The translations under genes were made by a program, and so were the position numbers. Below the pieces are notes generated by a model. That model was given only the letters and a program-made list of their open reading frames with translations. It was not told the origin of the DNA and made no database searches. A stretch of 64,000 nt of DNA. Origin: Chitinophagaceae bacterium DXS. Its GTDB lineage: Bacteria > Bacteroidota > Bacteroidia > Chitinophagales > Chitinophagaceae. The stretch covers positions 4,694,548 through 4,758,547 of the forward strand of contig CP128386.1 in the NCBI GenBank assembly GCA_030345135.1. The letters run 5' to 3'. Positions 46,056-55,384 of this stretch are shown here, piece after piece. Position 1 is the stretch's first letter; every line of letters begins with the position of its first letter.

Positions 46056-47594
46056 ATGACGCTGCTTATCCTTTTACTATTTATTGCCGGCTGGGGTGCG
46101 GGCATGTATGGCATGTTTAAGAAAGCCGGTATAGCTGGCTGGAAAGCGTTAATCCCTTTTTACAATACCTGGCAAATTGTAGAGAAATGCAATATTAAAC
46201 GCTATTGGTTCTGGCTGCAGTTGGTGCCTGTTGCAGGTCAGTTTGTAACTATCTGGATCACCATCATTTTTGTAATGCATTTCGGTAAGTTTTCCCTGCT
46301 TGATCATACGTTGACCGTGTTAGCGCCATTCCTTTGTTTCCCCTACCTGGGTTTTTCTAAAGGGGAAACGTTTAAAGGTGCAAAGCATGTGGCCCAATAC
46401 AAAAAGTCTACTGTGCGTGAGTGGATTGATGCCGCTGCATTTGCAATAGTGGCGGCCACCATTATCCGTACGTTTATTTTTGAGGCTTATGCAATTCCCA
46501 GCGGCAGTATGGAAAATACGCTGTTGGTGAACGAATTTTTATTTGTAAACAAAATGAGTTACGGGGCCCGCCTGCCGCAAACACCGCTGAGTTTTCCATT
46601 CGTGCACAACGTAATGCCAGGTTCTGAAACACAGCCATCTTACCTGAAATGGATAGAGTTACCCTATAAGCGGCTTCCCGGTTTTACTATGATAAAGCGC
46701 AACGATGTAATCGTATTTAATATGCCGGAAGGTGATACGATTATTAATGTTTCCGGATTTGGATCAAAAGTTTTGTATTACGATGTGCTTCGCGAACAAT
46801 ATAAGGGTAACAGGGATGCATTAGAGGCGGATTATCCTGTGTTGGTTCACCCCGCAGACAAAACAGATAATTATATTAAACGTTGTGTGGCAGTGGGTGG
46901 GGATGTTCTGGAAATAAAAGACGGCGTTGTTTATATAAACGGACAAAGAGGATTTGTGCCCCCTGATGCAAAAATGGAATATATGGTGGAGACTAACGGT
47001 CCTGCCTTTTCGAAGGATTACCTTGAAGCGGAACTGGGTTTTGAATTTATAAATGATAGTGAATCAGGAAATGACTTTGAACATAGCGACGATCTTCAGA
47101 TCCTTGGTGATAATAAATACGTGATGTACTTGTCAGAACGGAATATAGCAAAAGTGAAAAAGCTGCACGGCGTCGTAAAAGTTACTCCGGATCTCAAGAG
47201 CGGTGCCGATGCCAATTTGTTTCCTTTCAAAACGGATACTTATAAATGGAATCTTGATAACTATGGTCCGTTGACAATTCCTGCAAAGGGGGCAACTGTT
47301 CAGTTGAACGCGAATAACATCGCACTATACCAGCGGATTATTGATACCTATGAACACAATACATTTAAAGCGATCAATGGCAAGTTTTTTATAAACGATA
47401 AAGAAACTTCAAGCTATACTTTTAAATATAACTATTATTGGATGATGGGCGATAACAGACATAACAGCCAGGATAGCCGTTATTGGGGTTTTGTGCCAGA
47501 AACGCATATTGTAGGTAAGCCTTCTTTTATTTGGTTTAGTCATACTGCCGGCTGGAAGCCCCGATGGAGTCGCCTGTTTACAGGGATTAAGTAA
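46056..47594 (+). CDS. lepB: Signal peptidase I, Bacteroidota type
   Basis: Removes signal peptides at the inner membrane. The 512-aa form carries an extra N-terminal membrane region of about 115 residues (three or more helices), then the S26 domain: catalytic Ser in PSGSMENT (about residue 150), catalytic Lys in [13 protein letters not shown] (about 272), and [14 protein letters not shown] near the end. A long insert lies between them. Both catalytic residues are present, so active. It is monocistronic with a strong terminator. Confidence 0.92.
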   Translation: MTLLILLLFIAGWGAGMYGMFKKAGIAGWKALIPFYNTWQIVEKCNIKRYWFWLQLVPVAGQFVTIWITIIFVMHFGKFSLLDHTLTVLAPFLCFPYLGFSKGETFKGAKHVAQYKKSTVREWIDAAAFAIVAATIIRTFIFEAYAIPSGSMENTLLVNEFLFVNKMSYGARLPQTPLSFPFVHNVMPGSETQPSYLKWIELPYKRLPGFTMIKRNDVIVFNMPEGDTIINVSGFGSKVLYYDVLREQYKGNRDALEADYPVLVHPADKTDNYIKRCVAVGGDVLEIKDGVVYINGQRGFVPPDAKMEYMVETNGPAFSKDYLEAELGFEFINDSESGNDFEHSDDLQILGDNKYVMYLSERNIAKVKKLHGVVKVTPDLKSGADANLFPFKTDTYKWNLDNYGPLTIPAKGATVQLNANNIALYQRIIDTYEHNTFKAINGKFFINDKETSSYTFKYNYYWMMGDNRHNSQDSRYWGFVPETHIVGKPSFIWFSHTAGWKPRWSRLFTGIK

Positions 47595-47630
47595 TAGTTA
47601 CTGCATGTACGTTGAATGTGATTGATAAAT

Positions 47631-47660
47631 AAAAAAGCTGTATTGCTACAGCTTTTTTTT
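47631..47660 (+). terminator. Terminator of lepB
   Basis: AAAAAAGCTGTA pairs with TACAGCTTTTTT around TTGC, with a run of eight T. Confidence 0.88.
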
Positions 47661-47722
47661 GTTGGGACTTTCACGGAATATTGGATCGCATCATCTCATG
47701 TAAACTCGAATATTGTTGGAGG

Positions 47723-48469
47723 TTAATTGCTGCTTCTTGAATTTGCTGATGTTATAGTTCTCTGATCTGCCACATCAGTTACTGTGCCATTTTCAATATA
47801 TCTTATCTGTATTTTTTTTGTTGAATCTGTTGCTTTTGGATCGCCCGTTAACAGGATTGTATAAGCTTTTAATTCATCAAGCTTTATTGTACGTGTTGCA
47901 TTAATTGTGTTGTCGTTTTTTACAGACACGGTTACCTGTCCGGCTGTTACCTGTGTGAAATCAGAAACTTTTCCGAACGGCGCATTTTCATCTATCACGC
48001 TTTTTTCAGCTGTAACAGAAACAACAGGTTTACCCGAATCTGGTATCGCATTAATGTAGCGAATGAATGCGCCACCTTTGGCTGCGTCTAAACTATCAAG
48101 ATTGTCCTTCACAATTACGTTGCTGTAATTTTTCAGATTGCCTATTACAAAAAGTGTATAATATTTGTTTGGCTCAAAGTTATAGCTGGAGTTTGTCAGC
48201 ATGCTACCGGTGAAATAATCGAATGCTGCAACTGTTCTGGATCCCGGAAAAATTCTGAGGTAACCGCCTGTATAACTAAGATAGTCCATCGGGCTTCCCG
48301 GTAAAATATTTCCGGATAATGTAATATTTGTTGCGGGTTGATCCGTTGCGAGATTAAAAGCCATTAACCCTGCGGCTGGTATATTGCTATCGTTGTCAGT
48401 TTTTGTACACGACGAAAAAACAATGAAGAGAACAGCCAACGTTGCGGAAATCATCTTACTAAATCTCAT
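47723..48469 (-). CDS. DUF4397-family lipoprotein
   Basis: A 248-aa lipoprotein (signal ending FSSC, Cys about residue 21; start ATG 48469, since 45 upstream codons of open frame contain no domain). The mature part has two Ig-like DUF4397 repeats with FNLATDQPATNITLSGNIL, RIFPGSRTVAAF and ITVSVKNDNTINATRTIKL. Such surface lipoproteins are common in Bacteroidota; the role is unknown. Confidence 0.78.
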   Translation of the reverse strand: MRFSKMISATLAVLFIVFSSCTKTDNDSNIPAAGLMAFNLATDQPATNITLSGNILPGSPMDYLSYTGGYLRIFPGSRTVAAFDYFTGSMLTNSSYNFEPNKYYTLFVIGNLKNYSNVIVKDNLDSLDAAKGGAFIRYINAIPDSGKPVVSVTAEKSVIDENAPFGKVSDFTQVTAGQVTVSVKNDNTINATRTIKLDELKAYTILLTGDPKATDSTKKIQIRYIENGTVTDVADQRTITSANSRSSN

Positions 48470-48747
48470 TGCCTTACTAGTTTTAATTTTTCTGGTTATC
48501 GTCTCACCTGGTTTTGATGGTTTGAAAAAAAGGAGGCAGAATGTTTTTGAGAATAAAGAAATCATTAACAAAAGTCCTGGCGATGGAACATGTTGTGTAT
48601 ACAATATGTTTTTCCTTCTTATCCCATTATTACAAAACCGAATCGCTTATTATTACTCCACAAAGGTAGAACGGGTGTTGCGATGGTTGTTAGCCCATTG
48701 AGACGATATGATGCTCCAAAAGGTGGGAGGGTGATGTGGTGCGTTGG

Positions 48748-49230
48748 GTGTCAGGTATCAGGTTTCAGGTATAAGGATTAAGGCATTACGGTTTTGCGTT
48801 AGGCTAGCAATTATTAGTTGCGAAAGAATCGTAACAATGAAATGTTAAAAGATGACAGTTGCCGATTAATTTGTTTGCAAAAAAAATATAGATACAAGTA
48901 GTAAAACTGCTTGCACCAGCGTACTTTGTACTTCGTAATTCGTACTTATTTATTCAATTAGTAAAGGATCAAGGGGGAACCTTTCTGCACCAACGTACTT
49001 CGTAATTCTAACTTCGTACTTATAACCGTTGCCAGCTAAAGATTGTAAGCCTGCCCGAACCAATGTACTTCGTAATTCTAACTTCGTACTTATAACCATT
49101 GCCAGCTAAAGATTGTAAGCTTGTCCGCACCAGCGTACTTCGTAATTCTAACTTCGTACTTATAACCGTTGCCAGCTAAAGATTGTAAGCCTCTCGCCTC
49201 AGCGTACTTCGTACTTCGTACTTCGTACTT
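48748..49230. repeat. Heptamer repeats and a 70-bp tandem repeat
   Basis: GGTATCA/GGTTTCA words at 48748-48780. From 48984 to 49230 a unit of exactly 70 bp recurs: CGTAATTCTA at 49001, 49071 and 49141, each followed by ACTTCGTACTTATAACC and CAGCTAAAGATTGTAAGC. The last unit dissolves into pure GTACTTC heptamers. The unit is 10 times 7 bp. Confidence 0.85.
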
Positions 49231-49232
49231 GC

Positions 49233-50228
49233 TCATTGGCTCGCAACAGCTCCCGGTGTGATATCAAATACATCTTTGAATGCTTTGGAAAATTTGCTGA
49301 GGTTATTGTAGCCAAGCATATATCCAACTTCGGAAACATTAAGCTTTTGCTGTTCCAGCAGTTCTTTCGCTTTATACATACGTACATGTTTATAAAACTG
49401 GTAATAGGTTTGACCAAACACCTGCTTAAAAAGTGTCTTGAATTTTGTCGGTGACATACCTGCTTCCTGTGCAGCATTGTCAATTGAAGGGCATTTCTGA
49501 TCGTATTTTTCGAGTAAACGGCTTTTTATCTTATTCAGTTTGTCAATGTCTTCATGATGAACATGTCCGGACGTGTTGCTATGACGTTGTTCTACGCGCT
49601 GAAGCATGTAATAACATAACTCAAGCGTTCTTGCATGCAGCAGCAAGTTGTTTGATCTTCTTTGGCCGAGCTGATAATCAATGTCTTTTAGTATGTTTAA
49701 AAAATGGGCATCCAGCCATTCAAAATGATAAACCGGTTTTTCTTTATCAATGATCAGGTACAGAAATTTTTTTTGTTCTTCACTCTGAGATGCAATGAAA
49801 CTTCTCAGTCTGTCATAGGTGATTACTACAAATATTAAATGATATTGCGTGTCTGGTTCAAAAGTGTACGAGGCAGCCAGGAGGGGCGAGCTGAAATAGA
49901 TGCCATTGTCCGTTCCTGAGCCTAGTTTAAAATGGTGTTCGTTGGTAATTGTTCCAATATATTGATCTGAAAGATTAGACACAAGTGCAAAATATCCCGG
50001 CCTTAGTGCAGGCTCACGGATAAATATAACTTCCCTGTTAAACTTCAGCTCTACTCTTCTTAAACGCAATCCGGCATCAATTTCAGCTTTGTACATTCGC
50101 CCCGAACCGATTTCGTTGTCAAAAGTGAGCGTAGTGTCGTCAAAGACGGCATTTAGTTGCGGTCCGATCTGGGGAAACCAGTGTTCATCATTTTTATAAA
50201 ATATTTGCAGGGGCTTTGAGAAGGCCAT
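49233..50228 (-). CDS. AraC-family transcriptional regulator
   Basis: A 331-aa regulator. The C-terminal about 100 residues have two helix-turn-helix units, with AAQEAGMSPTKFKTLFKQVFG and VSEVGYMLGYNNLSKFSKAFKDVF, ending ITPGA. The N-terminal 200 residues are a ligand-binding-like domain with no clear family. ATG 50228 is preferred; 34 codons of open frame upstream have no domain. It is divergent from the SRPBCC gene at 50402 and may regulate it. Confidence 0.88.
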   Translation of the reverse strand: MAFSKPLQIFYKNDEHWFPQIGPQLNAVFDDTTLTFDNEIGSGRMYKAEIDAGLRLRRVELKFNREVIFIREPALRPGYFALVSNLSDQYIGTITNEHHFKLGSGTDNGIYFSSPLLAASYTFEPDTQYHLIFVVITYDRLRSFIASQSEEQKKFLYLIIDKEKPVYHFEWLDAHFLNILKDIDYQLGQRRSNNLLLHARTLELCYYMLQRVEQRHSNTSGHVHHEDIDKLNKIKSRLLEKYDQKCPSIDNAAQEAGMSPTKFKTLFKQVFGQTYYQFYKHVRMYKAKELLEQQKLNVSEVGYMLGYNNLSKFSKAFKDVFDITPGAVASQ

Positions 50229-50401
50229 AAAAGTTTCTTCGGTTATACAAAATAACATAATCCCGCAAATGGTATCGCGTTTTAATGATCTTTTATACCG
50301 AAATAAGGGCTTCATTATTTTTGCATCCAAAAAGAGTCTGTATTTGGTGCGGTTGTTGGAGCATATTTTATCTGAAAAATTATTTTAATCATTTCTAAAA
50401 G

Positions 50402-50836
50402 ATGCAAACAATGGAACATGAACCACTTGTTGTAGAGCGAACGTATAACGCAACAGCAGAAACTGTTTGGGATGCGATAACAAATAGCGCTAAAATGAAA
50501 AAATGGTATTTCGATATTTCTGCGTTTAAGCCGGAACCAGGCTTTGAATTTGAATTTACTGCAGGATCGGATAAGAAAATGTATAAGCACTTATGTAAAG
50601 TAGTAGATGTCGATCCTCTTAAAAAGTTATCCTATTCATGGAGATATGAAGGTTATCCGGGCTCTTCTGTTGTTACATTTGAGTTAATGCCAACTGGACA
50701 TGAAACAGTAGTGCGTTTAACTCATACCGGCCTGGAAACTTTTCCCCAGGATAGTCCTGATTTTGCTTTGGCGAGCTTTACAGAAGGGTGGAATTATATT
50801 CTTGGCAAAGGTTTGAAAGAGTTTGTGGAAAGTTAA
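50402..50836 (+). CDS. SRPBCC (AHSA1-type) domain protein
   Basis: A 144-aa START-like protein beginning VVERTYNATAETVWDAITNSAKMKKWYF and ending GWNYILGKGLKEFVES, the long C-terminal helix of the fold. The ATG at 50411 is also possible. It diverges from the AraC gene and ends before a strong symmetrical terminator. Paralogues lie at 44168 and 51424. Confidence 0.85.
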   Translation: MQTMEHEPLVVERTYNATAETVWDAITNSAKMKKWYFDISAFKPEPGFEFEFTAGSDKKMYKHLCKVVDVDPLKKLSYSWRYEGYPGSSVVTFELMPTGHETVVRLTHTGLETFPQDSPDFALASFTEGWNYILGKGLKEFVES

Positions 50837-50880
50837 TTTAGTAATTTTTTATAAAAAAACGGTCTGATAGCCTACGATAT

Positions 50881-50930
50881 TTACAAAAAAGGCGTTCAAA
50901 ATCCGCTGATTTTGAACGCCTTTTTTGTAA
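50881..50930. terminator. Perfect 23-bp bidirectional terminator
   Basis: TTACAAAAAAGGCGTTCAA and onward pairs completely with its complement around a CGCT loop (23-bp arms, 50 nt total), with A runs before and T runs after on each strand. Confidence 0.85.
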
Positions 50931-50986
50931 TGGGAAAGCTATAAAAATACCGCTTACAAAGCCCATAAAAAAAACTTTCAAAAAAA

Positions 50987-51024
50987 CTTGCGCAAGTAAG
51001 TGCTTGCATATAAATTTGCAAGCA
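50987..51024. promoter_or_regulatory. Probable ArsR operator sites
   Basis: CTTGCGCAAG (50987-50996) is a perfect palindrome, and TGCTTGCA (51001-51008) pairs with TGCAAGCA (51017-51024) across eight bases. They end 14 bp before the ArsR ATG and share the CTTGC half, so they look like autoregulatory sites. Confidence 0.55.
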
Positions 51025-51038
51025 AATGATTGCATAAT

Positions 51039-51419
51039 ATGGAGACACGCAGAGATGTTTTTCAGGCAATAGCAGATCCTACACGCCGGGCTATAATAGG
51101 GATGATTGCACAACAGTCTGTAAATGTTAACTCAATAGCGGAGCAATTTGATGTCAGTCGTCAGGCAATTTCACTTCATCTTAAAATTCTTTCTGAATGC
51201 GGGTTGCTAAATATACAGCAGCAGGGACGGGAGCGTTTTTGCGAAGCAAGGCTTGAAAAGCTTAATGAAGTGCATGAATGGGTGGAGCAATACCACAAAC
51301 TGTGGGCTGGCAGAATGAAAACTCTCAAGCGTTTTCTTGAACAGGAAGAACTGCAAGCATCAGTTGTGTCTGAAGAACGCAAGAAAAAGGCAACTAATAT
51401 CAGCAAATCAAAAAAATAA
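51039..51419 (+). CDS. ArsR-family winged-helix repressor
   Basis: A 126-aa regulator: METRRDVFQAIADPTRRAII opening, helix-turn-helix VNSIAEQFDVSRQAISLHLKIL (about residues 31-52), then a wing with GRERFCEARLEKL and a Lys-rich tail. No metal Cys cluster, so it belongs to the non-metal group often paired with SRPBCC genes. The next SRPBCC gene starts 4 bp after it. Confidence 0.88.
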   Translation: METRRDVFQAIADPTRRAIIGMIAQQSVNVNSIAEQFDVSRQAISLHLKILSECGLLNIQQQGRERFCEARLEKLNEVHEWVEQYHKLWAGRMKTLKRFLEQEELQASVVSEERKKKATNISKSKK

Positions 51420-51423
51420 TATA

Positions 51424-51915
51424 ATGGAAAATCTAATCACCAAGAATGAAGTTTTCATTGAAGAAATCTTCGACGCCAGTATTGAAAGAGTTTTTAGTGC
51501 GTGGACCGATCCTGACAAATTAATGCAATGGTATGCGCCCGATGGATGCACGTTTTTTATCAAAAAAATGGATATTAGAACGGGTGGCCAATTTCATACG
51601 TGTATATCTAATCCTCAATATGGTGATTGCTGGTGCATAGGAGCGTACAAAGAGATTTTGCCTAACGAAAAAATTGTATTTACGTTGATGAACGCAGACG
51701 AAAATGGTGATCCCATTAATCCGGTGGACATTGGGATGGATCCTGATTGGCCCGGGAAAACACTTGTAACGGTGACATTCACGGAGGAGAACGGCAAAAC
51801 CAGATTGCAATTGCGACAAACAGTCTCTCAGGAACTTGCGAAGAAAACCGGTGCTTACCCAAGCTGGCTTCAAATGCTCAACAAAATGCGAAATCTGTTC
51901 AATCAAAACGGGTAA
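51424..51915 (+). CDS. SRPBCC (AHSA1-type) domain protein
   Basis: A 163-aa protein beginning VFIEEIFDASIERVFSAWTDPDKLMQWYAPDGC, typical of the AHSA1 fold, with GKTLVTVTF near the end. ATG 51424 is set by the domain start; an upstream frame overlaps arsR. Gap 4 bp after arsR and 1 bp before the hydrolase: a clear three-gene operon. Confidence 0.87.
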   Translation: MENLITKNEVFIEEIFDASIERVFSAWTDPDKLMQWYAPDGCTFFIKKMDIRTGGQFHTCISNPQYGDCWCIGAYKEILPNEKIVFTLMNADENGDPINPVDIGMDPDWPGKTLVTVTFTEENGKTRLQLRQTVSQELAKKTGAYPSWLQMLNKMRNLFNQNG

Positions 51916-51916
51916 A

Positions 51917-52804
51917 ATGAAAAAGACAACCTTATGCGCTATTGTTGCGCTGCTGATTTTTTCTTCCTTTAGCAATAAGAAGCAATCTGCAAAAAATGAT
52001 CATAGTAGTAATCTATTGGTAAATGATACCCTGATGTTTCAGAAGGGGTATTCTGAAGTTAACGGTATTAAAATGTATTATGAAATCTATGGACAAGGCC
52101 AGCCACTCGTCTTGCTTCATGGAGGTGGATCCACCATTCAAACAACATTTGGAAGGGTTATTCCGATGTTAGCCAGGCACAGGAAAATTATTGCTTTAGA
52201 GTTGCAGGCTCATGGCCGGACCAGCGACAGAAATAAGGATCTTTCCTTTGAGCAGGATGCCGATGATGTAGCGACACTTCTGAAGAATTTAAATATTAGC
52301 AAGGCAGACTTTTTTGGTTTTAGCAACGGAGGAACAACTACTGTTCAAATAGCCATTCGTCATCCTGAAATAGCAGATAAAATTATTTTAGGATCAGCGC
52401 TATGTAAACGTAGTGGAACGCCTCCGGAGTTTTGGGACTTCATGAACCATGCAAGGCTGGAGAATATGCCTGAAAAACTAAAGGAAGCATATATGCAGGT
52501 TGCACCGGATCCAAAGGGTTTGCAGGTAATGCACGACAGGGATGTTAAGAGAATGGTGAATTTTAAAGATATACCAGATGAGCAACTGAAATCCATCAAA
52601 GCGCCGGCATTAATTGTCATTGGAGATAAAGATGTGATAACGCCTGAGCATGCTGTCGAAATGTACCGGTTGATAGCAAATTCAGAACTGGCAATTATTC
52701 CTGGTGGGCACGGCGATTACATTGGAGAAATAACAACGCTAAAGCCAAACTATAAAGAAGAAGAATTTGTAATTCCCATGATTGAACATTTTCTTGATAA
52801 GTAA
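51917..52804 (+). CDS. Exported alpha/beta hydrolase
   Basis: A 295-aa alpha/beta hydrolase with an N-terminal hydrophobic signal (about 1-18). Catalytic Ser is in FFGFSNGGTT (about residue 140), the acid Asp probably in VIGDKDVIT, and the His in GGHGDYIG. HGGGST forms the oxyanion hole. A serine esterase or epoxide hydrolase type activity is possible; substrate unknown. Last gene of the arsR-SRPBCC operon. Confidence 0.85.
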   Translation: MKKTTLCAIVALLIFSSFSNKKQSAKNDHSSNLLVNDTLMFQKGYSEVNGIKMYYEIYGQGQPLVLLHGGGSTIQTTFGRVIPMLARHRKIIALELQAHGRTSDRNKDLSFEQDADDVATLLKNLNISKADFFGFSNGGTTTVQIAIRHPEIADKIILGSALCKRSGTPPEFWDFMNHARLENMPEKLKEAYMQVAPDPKGLQVMHDRDVKRMVNFKDIPDEQLKSIKAPALIVIGDKDVITPEHAVEMYRLIANSELAIIPGGHGDYIGEITTLKPNYKEEEFVIPMIEHFLDK

Positions 52805-52855
52805 TGTCAAACAGCGGAATAAACATACTGACATAGGGTTGTCATAATCCAAATT

Positions 52856-52863
52856 TACTTTCG
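52856..52863 (+). promoter_or_regulatory. -7 promoter element of the VOC gene
   Basis: TACTTTCG (TAnnTTTG variant) lies 39 nt before the ATG at 52903. Confidence 0.4.
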
Positions 52864-52902
52864 GCTCGTAAAAAGAAACCGTCAAAAAGTAAAAATTGAA
52901 TT

Positions 52903-53328
52903 ATGCACCTAGTTTCAATCAGAATCATTACTGAGGATGTCAAAAAAATGAGCTCATTTTATGAGTATATCACCGGAATAGCTCCAGTACTATATACAGA
53001 AGATTTTGCCGAACTAAAAACTCCTTCAGCGATACTGGCTATCGGCAGTACAAAGACCTTGGAATTATTTGGGGGTGATGAGGTTGCAAAGGCTGCTCAA
53101 AATCGCACGGCGATAATCGAATTTCGGGTAAATGATGTAGATGATGAATACAATAGGCTGGCTGGCTTCGTTCAGGACTTAATCGTGCAAAAGCCAACAA
53201 CAATGCCCTGGGGCAACAGATCTTTTCTATTCAGAGACACAGATGGCAATCTTATAAATTTTTTTGCACCCCTTACCCGTGAGGCAATCCAAAAATTTAA
53301 TGAAGGTTCGACTGAAGAGCTTGCGTAG
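52903..53328 (+). CDS. VOC-family (glyoxalase-like) protein
   Basis: A 141-aa vicinal-oxygen-chelate fold protein with paired beta-alpha-beta-beta-beta units: MHLVSIRIITEDVKKMSSFYEYITG opens the first, and WGNRSFLFRDTDGNLINFF, with the DPDGN-like turn, the second. Possibly a glyoxalase, fosfomycin-type resistance or a binding protein; the metal triad is not fully clear. Confidence 0.85.
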   Translation: MHLVSIRIITEDVKKMSSFYEYITGIAPVLYTEDFAELKTPSAILAIGSTKTLELFGGDEVAKAAQNRTAIIEFRVNDVDDEYNRLAGFVQDLIVQKPTTMPWGNRSFLFRDTDGNLINFFAPLTREAIQKFNEGSTEELA

Positions 53329-53405
53329 AAAAATTATATCAAAAAACTTCATACTTGCTGTTCGAAATGTTAGCGCACGTCGAACAGCAAATATTGCTTG
53401 GTTCC

Positions 53406-54050
53406 TTAGTCCAGCCACGGCGATTGCAGAATCGAATCGCAAAAGTCTTTTCTTTGGTATCCAGGGATCATGCAGGCACAGATGTCTGCATTAATGCTGC
53501 CATAGGTTGTGTGCGGTTTGTGTTTAAAGCCATCAAAAAAAGTCGGAATAATATTCTTCTTAAACCCATCGCGAGGAAATTGTCCGAGAATTTCATGCCG
53601 GTCACTTTCCAACAGTTTTTCGTACCCTTTGCCCACCACATCCAGAGCAACTCCATAGTTCAGTAATGCCACTTCCGGTTCCTTATATTCTGCGATACCA
53701 GGCGAGGTGTGAAGTGCGATAGCATCCCAAACCAACTGAAGCATTTGCGGTGAAACACCATGGCCGCTAAGAAAGTCTCGTGCAGCATTAGCTCCGTCAA
53801 CTTCGAATCTTTTATCCTCACTGCGATAATGCGATGTCAGACCCAGGTCGTGAAATACTGCACTGACGTACAAAAGTTCCGTGTCGAACTGTATATTATT
53901 TTGCTGACCGTTCAGCGCGGCGAATAGAAACGTTCTTAATGAATGGTTGTACAGAAGTTCTGAACCATATTCGCGCAATAGTTCAGTTGCCTGACTTGTC
54001 ATTGCGCTGTCGGGCATTTTAATCCCTGCGATAATTTTGGCTGTTCCCAT
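53406..54050 (-). CDS. HD-domain phosphohydrolase-like protein
   Basis: A 214-aa HD fold protein. YNHSLRTFLFAAL gives the first His, VFHDLGL the HD pair, and DAIALHTSPG a later His. It resembles the cyanamide hydratase-like HD group more than nucleotide phosphohydrolases. ATG 54050 is preferred because the open frame upstream overlaps the next gene. Co-operonic with the CMD-family gene (25 bp gap). Confidence 0.8.
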   Translation of the reverse strand: MGTAKIIAGIKMPDSAMTSQATELLREYGSELLYNHSLRTFLFAALNGQQNNIQFDTELLYVSAVFHDLGLTSHYRSEDKRFEVDGANAARDFLSGHGVSPQMLQLVWDAIALHTSPGIAEYKEPEVALLNYGVALDVVGKGYEKLLESDRHEILGQFPRDGFKKNIIPTFFDGFKHKPHTTYGSINADICACMIPGYQRKDFCDSILQSPWLD

Positions 54051-54075
54051 GCCTTTCTTTTTATTGGTAAAACCT

Positions 54076-54525
54076 TTAAATTGCTGCTGTCTTGGTTGAA
54101 ATGCCCACACGATTTAAAAAATTCATGTGGCAGATACTAATGAAAATATGAGCTATTTCCTGGTCTGTAAAATAGGATTTGAGATTTTCGTACGCCTGGT
54201 CTGAAACACCATGATTAAAAATGTAGGTCATTTCCTCTGCTACCTGGAGAACAGCCCGCTCTTCGCTGGTGAATAATGGACTTTCCTGCCATGCAGACAA
54301 AGCAAATATCCGGCGGGATGTTTCTCCGTTATTTAAAGCTTCCTGTGTATGATAGTCAATACAATAAGCGCATTTATTGATTTGCGAAACCCGGATTTTA
54401 ATAATATCCAGCAGCGTCATAGATACTGTAGACTCATGCAGGTGTTTATCCATTTTCGCTATCAGATCCCAGTACAAAGGTTGCTCTTTCCATACATCCA
54501 GACGATGTTTAATTACTTTTGCCAT
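54076..54525 (-). CDS. Carboxymuconolactone decarboxylase/AhpD-like protein
   Basis: A 149-aa helical protein with the AhpD motif CAYCIDYHT (Cys pair and His, about residues 52-60), so a peroxidase-like alkyl hydroperoxide reductase is likely. ATG 54525 is preferred over a TTG eight codons upstream. It sits between a Crp-type regulator gene and the HD gene. Confidence 0.88.
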   Translation of the reverse strand: MAKVIKHRLDVWKEQPLYWDLIAKMDKHLHESTVSMTLLDIIKIRVSQINKCAYCIDYHTQEALNNGETSRRIFALSAWQESPLFTSEERAVLQVAEEMTYIFNHGVSDQAYENLKSYFTDQEIAHIFISICHMNFLNRVGISTKTAAI

Positions 54526-54586
54526 ATCGTTTTGATTTTGTTTTGGCAAAGTTGGAAAACATAAAAGCCTTGTCGCTTAAACCAGT

Positions 54587-55162
54587 TTAAGAAATATATT
54601 TTTTCCTGATTTCACTTAGATATTCAGGCGTGAAACCCAGAAAAGAGGCAAGCAGGTATTGTGGCACGCGTTGAATAAATCCCGGAAAATGCTTTAAGAA
54701 ATGTTGATATAGTTCTTCTTTTGAAAATTCAAAAAGAAATCTAAATCTCATTTGGCTCGCGGCGTATGCTTTCTGGAATATATAATGAAAATATTCATTA
54801 AGCTCAGGAACCTGTTTTAAGAGTTTGCGTTGCCGTTCAGCAGTGATAGATAATACTTCTGTATTTTCAACGGCGCGAATTGAAAACTGTGCGCCGGCAC
54901 CTTGTTGAAAGGCAGTAAAGTCTGAAGTCCACCAATTTTCCAAAGCAAAGTCTATCGTCTGTTCGGTACCATTTTGTCTGAGGTAAAACAAATGCACACA
55001 TCCCTTTACAATAAAAAACTTTTCATAACATCGTTGCCCCTCGGTCAATAGTAGTTCCTTCTTTTTGTATATTTTATGCTCGAAGAAAGGTTCCAGTAGA
55101 CTGGCTTTGTTCGCAGGAATCGAACTGAATTTTTCTATGTGGGCTATAAGAAGTTGTATCAC
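54587..55162 (-). CDS. Crp/Fnr-family regulator
   Basis: A 191-aa protein with a cyclic-nucleotide-binding beta-roll at the N-terminus (about 20-115) and a C-terminal helix-turn-helix (about 145-190; VPQYLLASFLGFTPEYLSEIRKK). The binding-pocket phosphate cassette is not the canonical RxS form, so the signal may differ from cAMP. It is first of a Crp-AhpD-HD operon, probably regulating the two genes. Confidence 0.88.
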   Translation of the reverse strand: MIQLLIAHIEKFSSIPANKASLLEPFFEHKIYKKKELLLTEGQRCYEKFFIVKGCVHLFYLRQNGTEQTIDFALENWWTSDFTAFQQGAGAQFSIRAVENTEVLSITAERQRKLLKQVPELNEYFHYIFQKAYAASQMRFRFLFEFSKEELYQHFLKHFPGFIQRVPQYLLASFLGFTPEYLSEIRKKYIS

Positions 55163-55384
55163 TGATAATTAGCTTGCTTTACGCAAAATTATTGTAATTG
55201 TCTTTTTTAAATATTATTCTTTAAGTCAGAATAATTGTTCAGGTCGATATGGGCTAATTTCAACAGTCACCAGGAATCGATGGCAATCGCGGTATCGGGA
55301 TTGATGACAATCAGCAATAGCGCTGCGGCTTATCATTCATTCTTAAGATGTACAAGAATAGCTTTGTTTTATCATCTGCACATT

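Noticed and set aside
48984-49230. CRISPR-like array
   Set aside because: The repeat unit is a contiguous 70-bp tandem duplication with no unique spacers, and no cas genes are present.
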